From Comamonadaceae bacterium (GTDB lineage Bacteria; Pseudomonadota; Gammaproteobacteria; Burkholderiales; Burkholderiaceae_C): a stretch of DNA of 8,694 nucleotides. Positions 1 to 6,120 of this stretch are shown piece after piece. The DNA lies in the NCBI GenBank assembly GCA_947460165.1, contig CANHKH010000119.1, positions 1 to 8,694 on the forward strand, read 5' to 3'. The notes under the pieces were generated by a model. That model worked only from the letters and a program-made list of their open reading frames with translations, did not search any database and was not told the origin of the DNA. The first letter of the stretch is position 1. The number at the start of each line of letters is the position of its first letter. The position numbers and the translations under genes were made by a program.

Positions 1-143
1 AGGGGCTGGCGGGGCATGAAAATCACTTTGTGCGCCAGCCAGGCTGCGCGCACGGCGGCGATGCTCTCAGGCGAGGGCGGCTCCAACAGGTCAATGCCGG
101 TGAGGGTGGCGCCTAATGCGCCCGCAATTCGTTTGATCTCCAT
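1..143 (-). CDS. TauD/TfdA-family Fe(II)/2-oxoglutarate dioxygenase, N-terminal part (runs off window)
   Basis: Only the first 47 codons are visible; the gene continues past base 1. The translated start (MEIKRIAGALGATLTGIDL, then an SPESIAAVRAAWLAHKVIF stretch and MPRQP) matches the usual opening of the TauD/TfdA fold: a short beta strand ending in G-A-x-x-x-G-I-D-L, a helix of the type 'aiRaaWlxHkVifF', then R-x-Q. Members are mononuclear Fe(II) enzymes that couple 2-oxoglutarate decarboxylation to hydroxylation of taurine, 2,4-D, carnitine-like compounds and others. The HxD...H iron site lies outside the window, so activity and substrate are not known. The start is supported by a GGAGA motif five bases before the ATG. 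It follows the CoA-transferase gene by 41 bases on the same strand, with a terminator-like hairpin between. The family call from the N-terminus is fairly good; the substrate is not inferable. Confidence 0.72.
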   Translation of the reverse strand, partial: MEIKRIAGALGATLTGIDLLEPPSPESIAAVRAAWLAHKVIFMPRQP

Positions 144-166
144 GGCGGTCTCCAATCTCGCTTGAC

Positions 167-193
167 AAAAAAAAGCTGCGTCATTCAAGACGC
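167..193 (-). terminator. Terminator-like hairpin plus T8 after the CoA-transferase gene
   Basis: On the minus strand GCGTC, a six-base loop (TTGAAT) and GACGC are followed by AGC and then eight T. In plus coordinates the stem arms are 189-193 and 178-182, and the T run is 174-167. The CoA-transferase stop codon (185-187) lies in the loop. The layout resembles an intrinsic terminator, but the stem is only five base pairs and three bases separate it from the T run, so it may leak or be weak. It would partly uncouple the downstream dioxygenase gene. Confidence 0.4.
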
Positions 194-1381
194 TGGCGGC
201 GCCGGCCAGCCCAGGGCCACCTCGGCGTTGTGCTCGCCCAGCAGGGGGGGGCGCTGCACGGGTCGCAAGGCAGAACGCGACATGCGGATGGGGCTGGCCA
301 GCACCCGCGCTGGGGTGCCATCGGGCCGGCTCACCGGCTGCACCATGCCGCGCGCGAGCACCTGGGGGTCTGTGAACACCTGCGCCATGTCGTTGATGGG
401 CGCGGCCGGCACGCCAGCGGCGTCCAGCCTGGCCCTGCAGTCGGCCACCGTGCGGCTGGCAAAGGCGGCCCGCAGCAGCGGGTCCAGTTCGTGGACATGC
501 TGCTGGCGGTCGGCATTGCGGGCAAACCTGGGCTCTTGCGCCAGGGCAGGCAACTCCATGGCTGTGCAAAAACGCTTGAACTGCTCGTCATTGCCCACGA
601 TGAGCATGAGCTCGCCATCGCTGCAGGCAAAGTTGTCGCTGGGATACACCGTCGCCAGCCGGTTGCCCAGCCGGCGCGGCACCTTGCCCGTGGCCAGGTA
701 ACCCATGCCGATGTTGGTGAGCGAGGCCACTTGCACGTCCAGCAAGCCCATGTCGATGGATTGGCCCAGGCCAGAGACCTCGCGCTCGCGCAGCGCGGCC
801 AAGATGGCGATCACCGAGTACAGCGCGGTCATCTGGTCGACCACGGCCACCCCGGTCTTGCGCGGACCCGCGCCCGCTTGCGCCTCGCCGTTGCCGGTGA
901 CGCTCATCAGCCCGCCCATGGCCTGGGCGATGGTGTCGTAGCCTGGCAGCTCGCGGTAAGGTCCGGTCTGGCCAAAGCCGGTGATGGAGCAATACACCAG
1001 CTTGGGGTTGAGTGCGCGCAGGCTGTTGCCATCGAGCCCATGGCGCTCCAAGGAGCCGACTTTGTAGTTTTCAATCAGCACGTCGGCTTGGCCGGCCAGG
1101 CGCTTGATGAGGGCCTGGCCTTCGGGCTGGGCGATGTCGGCGGTCACCGAGCGCTTGCCGCGGTTGCTGGCCCAAAAATAAACCGACTCGTCGTGCGGGG
1201 TGGCCGGCGAGTCCACCATGGTGGGTGGCACCCACTGGCGCGAGTCGTCGCCGCTGCCGGGCCGCTCTATCTTGATCACATCGGCGCCCAGGTCGGCGAG
1301 CACCTGCGCCGCCATGGGGCCGGCCAGCACCCGCGAGAGGTCGAGCACGCGCAGCCCGTGGAGCGCAGGCAGGCCGCTCAT
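185..1381 (-). CDS. CaiB/BaiF (class III) CoA-transferase
   Basis: Predicted 398-residue cytoplasmic enzyme moving CoA between a carboxylic acid and an acyl-CoA donor. The N-terminus (GLRVLDLSRVLAGPMAAQ, then LGADVIKIERPGSGDDSR) is the classic class III opening. Further motifs are SNRGKRS near 73-79, GFGQTGPY near 135 and GYDTIAQAMGGLMSVTG near 147-163. The catalytic Asp that forms the mixed anhydride is expected at D182 in the 'GVAVVDQMTALYSV' segment, by analogy with Asp169 of formyl-CoA transferase. Length is normal for the family. I chose the ATG at 1381, not the one at 1393: it gives an ATGA overlap with the upstream enoyl-CoA hydratase gene, has GGAG six bases ahead, and the protein then starts right before the first family motif. 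The overlap implies translational coupling. The acid substrate is unknown; with the neighbouring hydratase and receptor genes it probably activates an organic acid imported from outside. Confidence 0.9.
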   Translation of the reverse strand: MSGLPALHGLRVLDLSRVLAGPMAAQVLADLGADVIKIERPGSGDDSRQWVPPTMVDSPATPHDESVYFWASNRGKRSVTADIAQPEGQALIKRLAGQADVLIENYKVGSLERHGLDGNSLRALNPKLVYCSITGFGQTGPYRELPGYDTIAQAMGGLMSVTGNGEAQAGAGPRKTGVAVVDQMTALYSVIAILAALREREVSGLGQSIDMGLLDVQVASLTNIGMGYLATGKVPRRLGNRLATVYPSDNFACSDGELMLIVGNDEQFKRFCTAMELPALAQEPRFARNADRQQHVHELDPLLRAAFASRTVADCRARLDAAGVPAAPINDMAQVFTDPQVLARGMVQPVSRPDGTPARVLASPIRMSRSALRPVQRPPLLGEHNAEVALGWPAPPAS

Positions 1382-2145
1382 GTGTCGCTCCATTGGGGCT
1401 TGCGCTTTTCAGCAAAAGCGGCCAAGCCTTCGATGCTGTCCGGGGTGCCCAGCACCGTGGAGACCAGGTCCACCGCGCTGCCTGCGGCCTGGCGGTAGCC
1501 TTGGTCGGTGGCGCGCACAAAAGCGGCCTTGCCCAGGCGCATCAGCTGAGGCGACTTGGCCGCCAGCACCGCAGCCAACTCGTGCGCCTTGGCCAGCACC
1601 GCGTCGGCCGGCGCGGTGTGGCTGAGCAGACCCAGCTCGAGCGCGTCTTGCGCGCTGAACACCCGGCCGGTGAACAAGAGGTCAAAAGCGCGGTAGCGCC
1701 CGACGAGGCGATGCAAATGATTGAAATGGATGGAGGGCAGCAGGCCGACTTCAAGCTCCGGATAGCCAAAGGTCGAGTCCTGCGCGGCCACCAGCAAGTC
1801 GCAGGTGATGGCCACCGACATGCCGCCGCCGCGCACCGCCCCGGTGATGGCGCCTATCACGGGCTTGGGCAGGCTGGACTGCACATCAAAGAGCTCAAAG
1901 TACAGCTTGTGGACCACCGCATGCTTGTCGGCCGGTGAGGCGGCGTGGAATTTGGGCAGGTCCAGCCCGCCGCAAAAGCGCCCGGGCACGGCGCTGCCCA
2001 ACACGATGGCACGCACCTGCGGGTCGCTGCCGGCTTGCCGCAAGCGGGCCATCATCAGGTCCAGCAGCTCGGGCGTCAGGCCGTTGACTGGCGGGTGGTC
2101 CAGCAAGATCTGCGCAACCGCATCTTGCACGTCGTATCGAATCAT
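1378..2145 (-). CDS. Enoyl-CoA hydratase/isomerase (crotonase) family protein
   Basis: 255-residue crotonase-fold protein, normal family length. Visible motifs are HPPVNGLTPELLDLM near 17-31, an oxyanion-hole segment GRFCGGLDL near 55-63, GAVRGGGMSVAITCDLLVAA near 102-121, FGYPELEVGLLP near 126-137, and the typical C-terminal helix EGLAAFAEKRKPQW. Of the two glutamates used by classical enoyl-CoA hydratases, the second is present (E130 in YPELEVG) but the first is replaced: the usual GGGxELA is GGGMSVA here, with Ser110 where Glu would be. That pattern fits an enoyl-CoA isomerase or another crotonase better than a classical hydratase. The ATG at 2145 is chosen because AGGAG lies eight bases upstream; the frame stays open for 24 more codons without family-like sequence. 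It is the first gene of a minus-strand operon, overlapping the CoA-transferase gene by four bases. It acts in the cytoplasm on a CoA thioester of unknown identity. Confidence 0.88.
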   Translation of the reverse strand: MIRYDVQDAVAQILLDHPPVNGLTPELLDLMMARLRQAGSDPQVRAIVLGSAVPGRFCGGLDLPKFHAASPADKHAVVHKLYFELFDVQSSLPKPVIGAITGAVRGGGMSVAITCDLLVAAQDSTFGYPELEVGLLPSIHFNHLHRLVGRYRAFDLLFTGRVFSAQDALELGLLSHTAPADAVLAKAHELAAVLAAKSPQLMRLGKAAFVRATDQGYRQAAGSAVDLVSTVLGTPDSIEGLAAFAEKRKPQWSDT

Positions 2146-2312
2146 TCCCGAAACTCCTGGTTGGGCGCGTGTCGCTGCAAAGGCGCTGGGGCTCCAAGCT
2201 TGGGCCTGAGCGCGCACATTGCATGCTAGGTCGGCACAGCAGGCGGGCGCAAGTCAAATAATCTGAGCGATTCTTCAATGTGGCGCGCACCTGGGGTGGC
2301 CGCTGACCGCAA

Positions 2313-2331
2313 TGTTCAGTGGGGGTGAACA
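2313..2331. promoter_or_regulatory. Candidate operator, inverted repeat TGTTCA-N7-TGAACA
   Basis: Perfect six-base inverted repeat (arms 2313-2318 and 2326-2331) around a G-rich seven-base spacer, lying between the divergent enoyl-CoA hydratase and receptor genes. One more base pair matches if a single mismatch is allowed (AATGTTCA / TGAACAGT). No regulator gene is in the window, so the binding protein is unknown; size and symmetry suit a dimeric one-component repressor or activator. Confidence 0.4.
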
Positions 2332-2339
2332 GTCGTTCC

Positions 2340-2351
2340 ACTCATGTGAGT
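2340..2351. promoter_or_regulatory. Second candidate operator, palindrome ACTCA-TG-TGAGT
   Basis: Perfect five-base arms around a two-base centre, beginning eight bases after the first dyad and ending on the first bases of the proposed -35 box of the receptor gene. Position suggests a regulatory role. A twelve-base palindrome can arise by chance, so support is modest. Confidence 0.25.
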
Positions 2352-2380
2352 TGTTGGGCCGACTGCCATTGCATCACAAT
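2351..2380 (+). promoter_or_regulatory. Possible sigma70-type promoter of the receptor gene
   Basis: TTGTTG at 2351-2356 and CACAAT at 2375-2380, separated by 18 bases, sit 54 bases before the receptor ATG and directly downstream of the two dyads. Both hexamers are imperfect (about 3 of 6 and 4 of 6 consensus bases), so this is only the best candidate I could find. Confidence 0.25.
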
Positions 2381-2434
2381 GAATTTTTGTTTGCTCGATG
2401 GCGGGGCCTAGGACCCGCACACAGGGAGGCTGAG

Positions 2435-3412
2435 ATGAATGCAACTGATTTATGCGGCGCATCTTCGCGGCGCATCCTCGCTGGACTGGCCATGATGTTG
2501 GCCAACCTTGCCGCGGCCCAGGATTACCCTGTGCGCGCTGTCAGCATTGTTGTGCCTTACGGACCTGGCAGCTACACGGACAACGTGATTCGACCCATTG
2601 CCGTGGCCCTGCAAAAAGAGCTGGGCCAGCCGGTGGTGATAGACAACCGGGCCGGCGCCAATGGCGTGATCGGCAGCCAGTTTGCCGCCCGCGCCAAGGC
2701 CGACGGCTACACCTTGCTGGCGGGCTCGAGCACCACGCTGGCAGCCAACGTCGGTCTGTACAAGTCGCTGCCCTACGACCCGCTCAAGGACTTTGTGCCT
2801 GTGGCTGGCGTGGCCGCCACCTCCATGATGTTCATGGTGCGGGCTGACTTTGCAGCGCAAGACCTCAAGGGATTTTTGGCCCACGCCGCCAAACAAACGC
2901 AGCCGCTGGCGGTGGCTTACGGCTCAGCCAGCGCGCAGGTGGCACTGGCGCAACTGGCCAAAGTCAGTGGCCTGAAGTTTTCAAGCATTCCCTACAAGGG
3001 CACCCCTCAAGCCCTCACCGACCTGTTGGGCGGGCAAGTGCCTGCGGCCATCGTGGACGTGAGCAATGGTGTGCCCCACCTCAAGTCAGGCAAGCTGCTC
3101 GCGCTCGCCATCTCCGGGTCGCGGCGCACCTCAGCAGCGCCCGAGGTGCCAACCTTGGCCGAGGTGTTCCCTGGCACGCAATTGGTCACCTGGATAGGCC
3201 TGGTGGCGCCCACCGGAACATCGCCCCAGGTGGTCGACAAATTGAGCCAGGCTGCAGCCAAAGTGCTGGCCGCCCCCGAGACCTTGCGCCAGCTCGCGGC
3301 CCTGGCCACCGACCCTGAGCCCATGAGCGCCCAAGAGATGGGCAGGCGCATGCAGCGCGACCAAGCGCAATGGCTAGAACTCATGCGCGAGGCAGGCATA
3401 CAGCCTGAGTGA
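2435..3412 (+). CDS. TctC/Bug-family periplasmic solute-binding receptor
   Basis: 325-residue extracytoplasmic binding protein of the tripartite tricarboxylate transporter (Bug) family. Residues 1-28 form a signal peptide: RR at 12-13, a hydrophobic core and AAA|QDYP as the likely cleavage site. The mature protein opens with YPVRAVSIVVPYGPGSYTD and continues LGQPVVIDNRAGANGVIG, ADGYTLL, IPYKGTPQALTDLLGGQV and APEVPTLAEVFPG, all hallmarks of the family; length is typical. The usual GG-S/T-x-D ligand loop reads PGSYTD here. The ATG at 2435 is preceded by GGGAGG with a five-base gap; the frame is open further upstream but lacks a signal-peptide-like start there. Bug proteins bind carboxylates, nicotinate, amino acids or terephthalate-like ligands. 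The gene is divergent from the CoA-transferase module, so the ligand is probably that module's acid substrate. No TctA/TctB membrane genes are present, as is usual for orphan Bug genes. Confidence 0.92.
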   Translation: MNATDLCGASSRRILAGLAMMLANLAAAQDYPVRAVSIVVPYGPGSYTDNVIRPIAVALQKELGQPVVIDNRAGANGVIGSQFAARAKADGYTLLAGSSTTLAANVGLYKSLPYDPLKDFVPVAGVAATSMMFMVRADFAAQDLKGFLAHAAKQTQPLAVAYGSASAQVALAQLAKVSGLKFSSIPYKGTPQALTDLLGGQVPAAIVDVSNGVPHLKSGKLLALAISGSRRTSAAPEVPTLAEVFPGTQLVTWIGLVAPTGTSPQVVDKLSQAAAKVLAAPETLRQLAALATDPEPMSAQEMGRRMQRDQAQWLELMREAGIQPE

Positions 3413-3490
3413 GCGCCGCCAGGGCGCGCCAGTTTGATCCCCATGGCGGGACCCGCGTCCAGGGGCTGCTGGAGCGGCTGACTCCGTACC

Positions 3491-4108
3491 TCAGCGCAGC
3501 GCCAGCCAAATCTCGTTGCGCCGCAAAAAGGGCGGTGTGAAGGGCGCGTTGTAGCGCGACAGCACAGGCTCGCCCTGGGTGGCCACGCCTTCTTTGTCCA
3601 GCGTGGCCTTGAGCAGCGCGAGTTGCTCTGCGAAGTTGGCCTGCGACCAGGCGCCTGAGTAGCGAATGACGGCCCACTGGCTGGCCGGCACTTGGCGCAC
3701 TTGAACGCGCGCATCCAGCGGTTCTGGGGCGGTCTCCAGCGTCACGGACTTGGGCAGCACGAATTGCACGCGCATGGCACCGCTGCCTGCAGCGGTCTGC
3801 GTGACCGGGGCGGTCATCTCCATCTTCATGGGCACGGCGGTTTGGGTCACGGGAGCGGTCATCTCCAGCTTTCGCTCACCCTTGTTCTTGCCAAAGATGT
3901 AGCCCGCCAAAATGGGGAAGGCCTGGTTGCCGGCATCCTCGGGCGTGGCCTGGAGCACCACCTCGGCCACCACATAGGGCTGGTACTGGCGCAGCTCCAC
4001 CTGGCCCCATTGGCGCAGCACTTGGTGGTCGGGCTCTTCAGTGGCTTGGGCAGGTGCGGTCATGGCGGCGAGGATGAGCCACAGCAAGGGGTGCAGAAAC
4101 TTGAGCAT
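3491..4108 (-). CDS. SOUL-family heme-binding-like protein, exported
   Basis: 205-residue protein with a signal peptide (hydrophobic residues 3-18, cleavage likely after AQA at 20-22) and a SOUL/HBP domain over the rest. Family motifs are VELRQYQPYVVAEV at 37-50, FPILAGYIFGKNKGERKLEMTAPV at 64-87, a second MTAPV at 98-102, RYSG at 149-152 and YNAPFTPPFLRRNEIWL near 186-201. The two MTAPV segments are embedded in near-identical dodecamers (KLEMTAPVTQTA and KMEMTAPVTQTA). SOUL proteins bind heme or related tetrapyrroles in eukaryotes; the function of exported bacterial members is unclear, so I claim only fold and likely periplasmic location. It converges on the receptor gene with 78 bases between and is monocistronic here. 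The ATG at 4108 gives a clean signal peptide but has no strong ribosome binding site. Confidence 0.88.
   Translation of the reverse strand: MLKFLHPLLWLILAAMTAPAQATEEPDHQVLRQWGQVELRQYQPYVVAEVVLQATPEDAGNQAFPILAGYIFGKNKGERKLEMTAPVTQTAVPMKMEMTAPVTQTAAGSGAMRVQFVLPKSVTLETAPEPLDARVQVRQVPASQWAVIRYSGAWSQANFAEQLALLKATLDKEGVATQGEPVLSRYNAPFTPPFLRRNEIWLALR
3791..3871 (-). repeat. Tandem 36-base in-frame repeat inside the SOUL gene
   Basis: Two 36-base units (3836-3871 and 3791-3826), nine bases apart, encode 12-residue segments differing at one position. The DNA differs at seven positions, six of them synonymous, so the protein repeat has been held by selection and is not a fresh slippage product. The SOUL family generally carries two M-T-x-P-V motifs in this place; the extended identity is what stands out. 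Confidence 0.6.
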
Positions 4109-4153
4109 GGGCGTGCAGTGGTGGGTGACGGGGAAAAGTGCAGCTTAACCCTG

Positions 4154-4368
4154 ATGGCACGCAAGCGGTGGGGAAATCACCAGCATGAGTCATTTATTCA
4201 GTCCCTGCGCCGCTTGATCGAGCAAGACCAGCTTTTTTCAAACTCATGGTGGGCGCGCGCCTCAAGCGCCTGGCCAAAGCCGGGAGCCCCCTGGCGCTGG
4301 CCGAGTTTTGCGAGGTCCGCCGGGTGAGCCTTACCGCATCAGAAGGCATGAGCAACGCCGCTTCTTAA
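4154..4368 (+). pseudogene. Probable frameshifted remnant of an unknown gene upstream of the pyrF fragment
   Basis: A coding-like stretch appears in two frames. One frame (from the ATG at 4154) reads HESFIQSLRRLIEQDQLF. At a run of six T (4233-4238) coding character moves to another frame, which reads KLMVGARLKRLAKAG, then SPLALAEFCEVRRVSLTAS, and stops at TAA 4366-4368. Third codon positions in the second half are strongly G/C, as in real genes of this window. Loss of one base in the T run would explain the switch. I do not recognise the family. A short part (4187-4213) resembles 8440-8466, which lies before the other pyrF copy (21 of 27 bases). No good ribosome binding site is visible. An unrelated short ORF or chance remain possible. 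Confidence 0.3.
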
Positions 4369-4479
4369 AATCTGCGCATGACCCTTATCCAGATGCTGGA
4401 CGCCGCCGAGCGCCAGAACCGCTCCTTGCTGTGTGTGGGCCTGGACCAGGAGCCCACACGCTTTCTGGACCGGCTCAAG
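4358..4479 (+). repeat. Left copy of the duplicated pyrF 5' end
   Basis: This segment aligns without gaps to 8520-8641, with 16 mismatches in 122 bases by my count (about 87% identity). It covers the -10-like box and the first 34 codons of pyrF. Similarity stops sharply after the CTCAAG codons. The two copies are in direct orientation, 4162 bases apart, and enclose the polyamine-ligase cassette. Confidence 0.85.
4366..4371 (+). promoter_or_regulatory. -10-like box TAAAAT before the pyrF fragment
   Basis: TAAAAT ends six bases before the ATG of the pyrF fragment, as in the intact copy (TACAAT). The spacing predicts transcription starting at or next to the ATG. No convincing -35 hexamer is seen. 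If still active it would transcribe into the cassette. Confidence 0.4.
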
Positions 4480-4548
4480 CCACGCGCCGCACCACCAGCA
4501 CCCAAACCCGACAACTTTAGACCTGAACCTCTTTTCTCCATGGCATAA
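4378..4548 (+). pseudogene. pyrF: Truncated pyrF fragment (orotidine 5'-phosphate decarboxylase N-terminus)
   Basis: The first 34 codons encode MTLIQMLDAAERQNRSLLCV and GLDQEPTRFLDRLK, clearly the N-terminus of a bacterial type 2 orotidine 5'-phosphate decarboxylase. Similarity then ends, and the frame runs through 22 unrelated codons (RAAPPAPKPDN and following) to TAA at 4546-4548. A full enzyme needs roughly 270 residues, so this cannot be active. It also shows decay within the conserved part: the usual GLDPEP has become GLDQEP. About 76% of residues match the second copy at 8540. It sits directly before the polyamine-ligase cassette and marks its left boundary. The 56-codon chimeric frame might still be translated, but I see no reason to expect function. 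Confidence 0.82.
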
Positions 4549-4549
4549 A
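4541..4549 (+). promoter_or_regulatory. Possible extended -10 promoter for the cassette
   Basis: TGGCATAAA resembles an extended -10 (TGn followed by a TATAAT-like hexamer, CATAAA) and lies 76 bases before the homospermidine synthase-like start, in the short spacer after the pyrF fragment. No good -35 partner is visible, although extended -10 promoters can work without one. Weak evidence. Confidence 0.2.
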
Positions 4550-4625
4550 TACTCAGGAAGCCAAAGGGGCACACAGCAGTGAGCGGAAGAAAAATCAATC
4601 GAGCGCAAAGAGCGCCGGCCGGTGA

Positions 4626-6107
4626 ATGAAAGTCATCTGCATCGGCTTTGGGGTCGTGGCCCGAACGCTCATTCCCCTGATGCTGCGCCTAGGGCTTTGC
4701 TCCGCCAGTGAGGTGACGGTGATCTGTGATGAAGATGACCACCTTCCCTTGGCGCAGGCGCTGGGAGTGAGCTATTGCCATGTGTCGATCACGCGGGATA
4801 ACCACCTTCAGGAGCTTGGCTCAAGGCTGCAGCCCCATGCCTTGTTGCTGAACCTGTCGGTGGGTGTGAGCAGCCCGTCGCTGATCAAGTTGGCACAAGC
4901 CAAGGGGGCCATGTATCTGGACACCTGCGTGGAGCCTTGGGCCGGGGGCTACCAGGACCTTGACCCGCAAAAAACCACCAATGCCTGGCTGCGCAGGCAG
5001 GCGCTGGCATTGCGGGGCGCGGGCAAGCCGGTGGCGGTGCTGGCTCATGGGGCCAACCCGGGGCTTGTGTCGCATTTCGTGAAACAGGCTTTGCGCGAGA
5101 TGGCTTTTCAACAGGGTGGCGCGGCGTTGGCTGGGGTGGTGTCGGCGGCCCAGACCAGCCCAAGGACTTGGGCCTTGTTGGCTCAGGCGCTGGATGTGCG
5201 GGTCGTGCAGGTGGCCGAGCGGGATACCCAGGGAGACGAGCAACTCAGCGCACACCCTGCCAACGATGGCAAATTCACCAGCACGTGGTCGCCAGAGGGT
5301 CTGCTCGCTGAGCTGGGTCAGCCGCCCGAGTGCGGCTGGGGCTCGCATGAGACCGCACTGCCAGCGGGTGCGCGATTGGTCGACCCTGCGGGTGCGAGTG
5401 AGCTTTACTTGCCGCCGGCGCGCCAGCAGGCATTGCAGTGGGTGCGGTCCTGGGTGCCGTCGCGCGGGGAGCAGCAGGCGCTTTGGGTCACGCACCATGA
5501 GGCGCTGTCCATCAGTGCCTTGCTGAGCCTGCAAGGGCCTGGACCTGCAGTGGAGTCGTCACGGTGCTACAGGCCGACTTGCTACTACGCCTATCGCCCA
5601 TGCGCACACACGCTCAGGGGCATTCAGGCCTGGCAGGCGTGCGGTCGCAGCCGTCCACCTCAGCTTGAGACCTTGACACTCGGCTCTGGGCTGCAAGGCT
5701 TTGACGAGTTAGGCGTTCTTCTGTGCTCACCCGGACTGAGTTGCTGGTACGGCTCGACCTTGCATGCGCGGGATGCGCTGGCTTTTTTGCATCACCCGTC
5801 TTGCGGCAATGCCACCTCAGTGCAAGTGGCGGCAGGCATTTTGGGCGCCTTGGCCTGGATGTTGAAGAACCCGCTGGCCGGCGTGGTGGAAGCCGAGGAC
5901 ATGGACCACTGCGAGGTGCTGGCCGAGGCAAGCCCCCTGCTGGGCCAGATGCGGGCAGTGTTCACCTCTTGGCACCCGGGGGGCGAGCTGCAGTGGAAAG
6001 ATTTTTTAACCAAGAAACCGACCGCAGCCAAGAGCGAAGATCGTTTTTTCTTCGATGATTCATCAAGGCGGATTCACTCCGAATCGGCCAAGCAGATGCC
6101 TCGCTGA
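4626..6107 (+). CDS. Homospermidine synthase-like NAD-dependent enzyme (saccharopine dehydrogenase superfamily)
   Basis: 493 residues, close to the roughly 480 of bacterial homospermidine synthase (hss). The Rossmann start is MKVICIGFGVVARTL; an acidic residue after the second strand (D35 in VICDEDD) suggests NAD rather than NADP. Family motifs follow in order: ITRDN 55-59, LLLNLSVGVSSPSLIKLAQ 73-91, MYLDTCVEPW 96-105, HGANPGLVSHFVKQAL 141-156, FTSTWSPEGL 217-226 with QPPECGWGSHE 232-242, WVTHHEALSIS 287-297, YRPTCYYAYRPC 315-326, DELGVLL 360-366, CWYGSTL 373-379, NATSVQV 395-401 and NPLAGVVEAEDMDH 415-428. Homospermidine synthase turns two putrescines into homospermidine and ammonia using NAD as a redox cofactor. 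The C-terminus ends in a charged tail (about 458-493) that I do not match to the family. An in-frame TGA sits just before the ATG, so the start cannot be earlier; the ribosome binding site is weak. First gene of a four-gene operon. Family call strong; exact substrate unproven. Confidence 0.87.
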   Translation: MKVICIGFGVVARTLIPLMLRLGLCSASEVTVICDEDDHLPLAQALGVSYCHVSITRDNHLQELGSRLQPHALLLNLSVGVSSPSLIKLAQAKGAMYLDTCVEPWAGGYQDLDPQKTTNAWLRRQALALRGAGKPVAVLAHGANPGLVSHFVKQALREMAFQQGGAALAGVVSAAQTSPRTWALLAQALDVRVVQVAERDTQGDEQLSAHPANDGKFTSTWSPEGLLAELGQPPECGWGSHETALPAGARLVDPAGASELYLPPARQQALQWVRSWVPSRGEQQALWVTHHEALSISALLSLQGPGPAVESSRCYRPTCYYAYRPCAHTLRGIQAWQACGRSRPPQLETLTLGSGLQGFDELGVLLCSPGLSCWYGSTLHARDALAFLHHPSCGNATSVQVAAGILGALAWMLKNPLAGVVEAEDMDHCEVLAEASPLLGQMRAVFTSWHPGGELQWKDFLTKKPTAAKSEDRFFFDDSSRRIHSESAKQMPR

Positions 6108-6120
6108 AAGGTCAACCAGA

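Noticed and set aside
230..1498. Long plus-strand open frame (422 codons) opposite the CoA-transferase gene
   Set aside because: It is antisense to a clear family member, is rich in His/Gly/Arg as expected for the mirror of a GC-rich gene, and shows no family motif.
3439..3465. Stem-loop between the convergent receptor and SOUL genes (CCCC...GCGGGACCCGC...GGGG)
   Set aside because: The inner stem closes on only a three-base loop, the outer arms are short and separated by unpaired bases, and there is no T run on either strand.
3692..4327. Plus-strand open frame of 211 codons over the SOUL gene
   Set aside because: Mostly a shadow of the SOUL gene with His/Gly-rich composition. Only its last part, outside the SOUL gene, looks coding, and that is listed as a remnant.
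4480..4625. Search for insertion-sequence ends or integrase attachment sites beside the cassette
   Set aside because: I found no transposase, integrase, terminal inverted repeat or tRNA end; the only boundary signal is the pyrF duplication.
4821..5534. Minus-strand open frame of 237 codons inside the homospermidine synthase-like gene
   Set aside because: Antisense shadow with Arg/Gln/His-rich composition and no recognisable motif.
6035..6054. Inverted repeat with T-rich loop at the 3' end of the homospermidine synthase-like gene, as an internal terminator
   Set aside because: The T run is in the loop, not after the stem, and the sequence codes for the protein tail, so it does not fit an intrinsic terminator.
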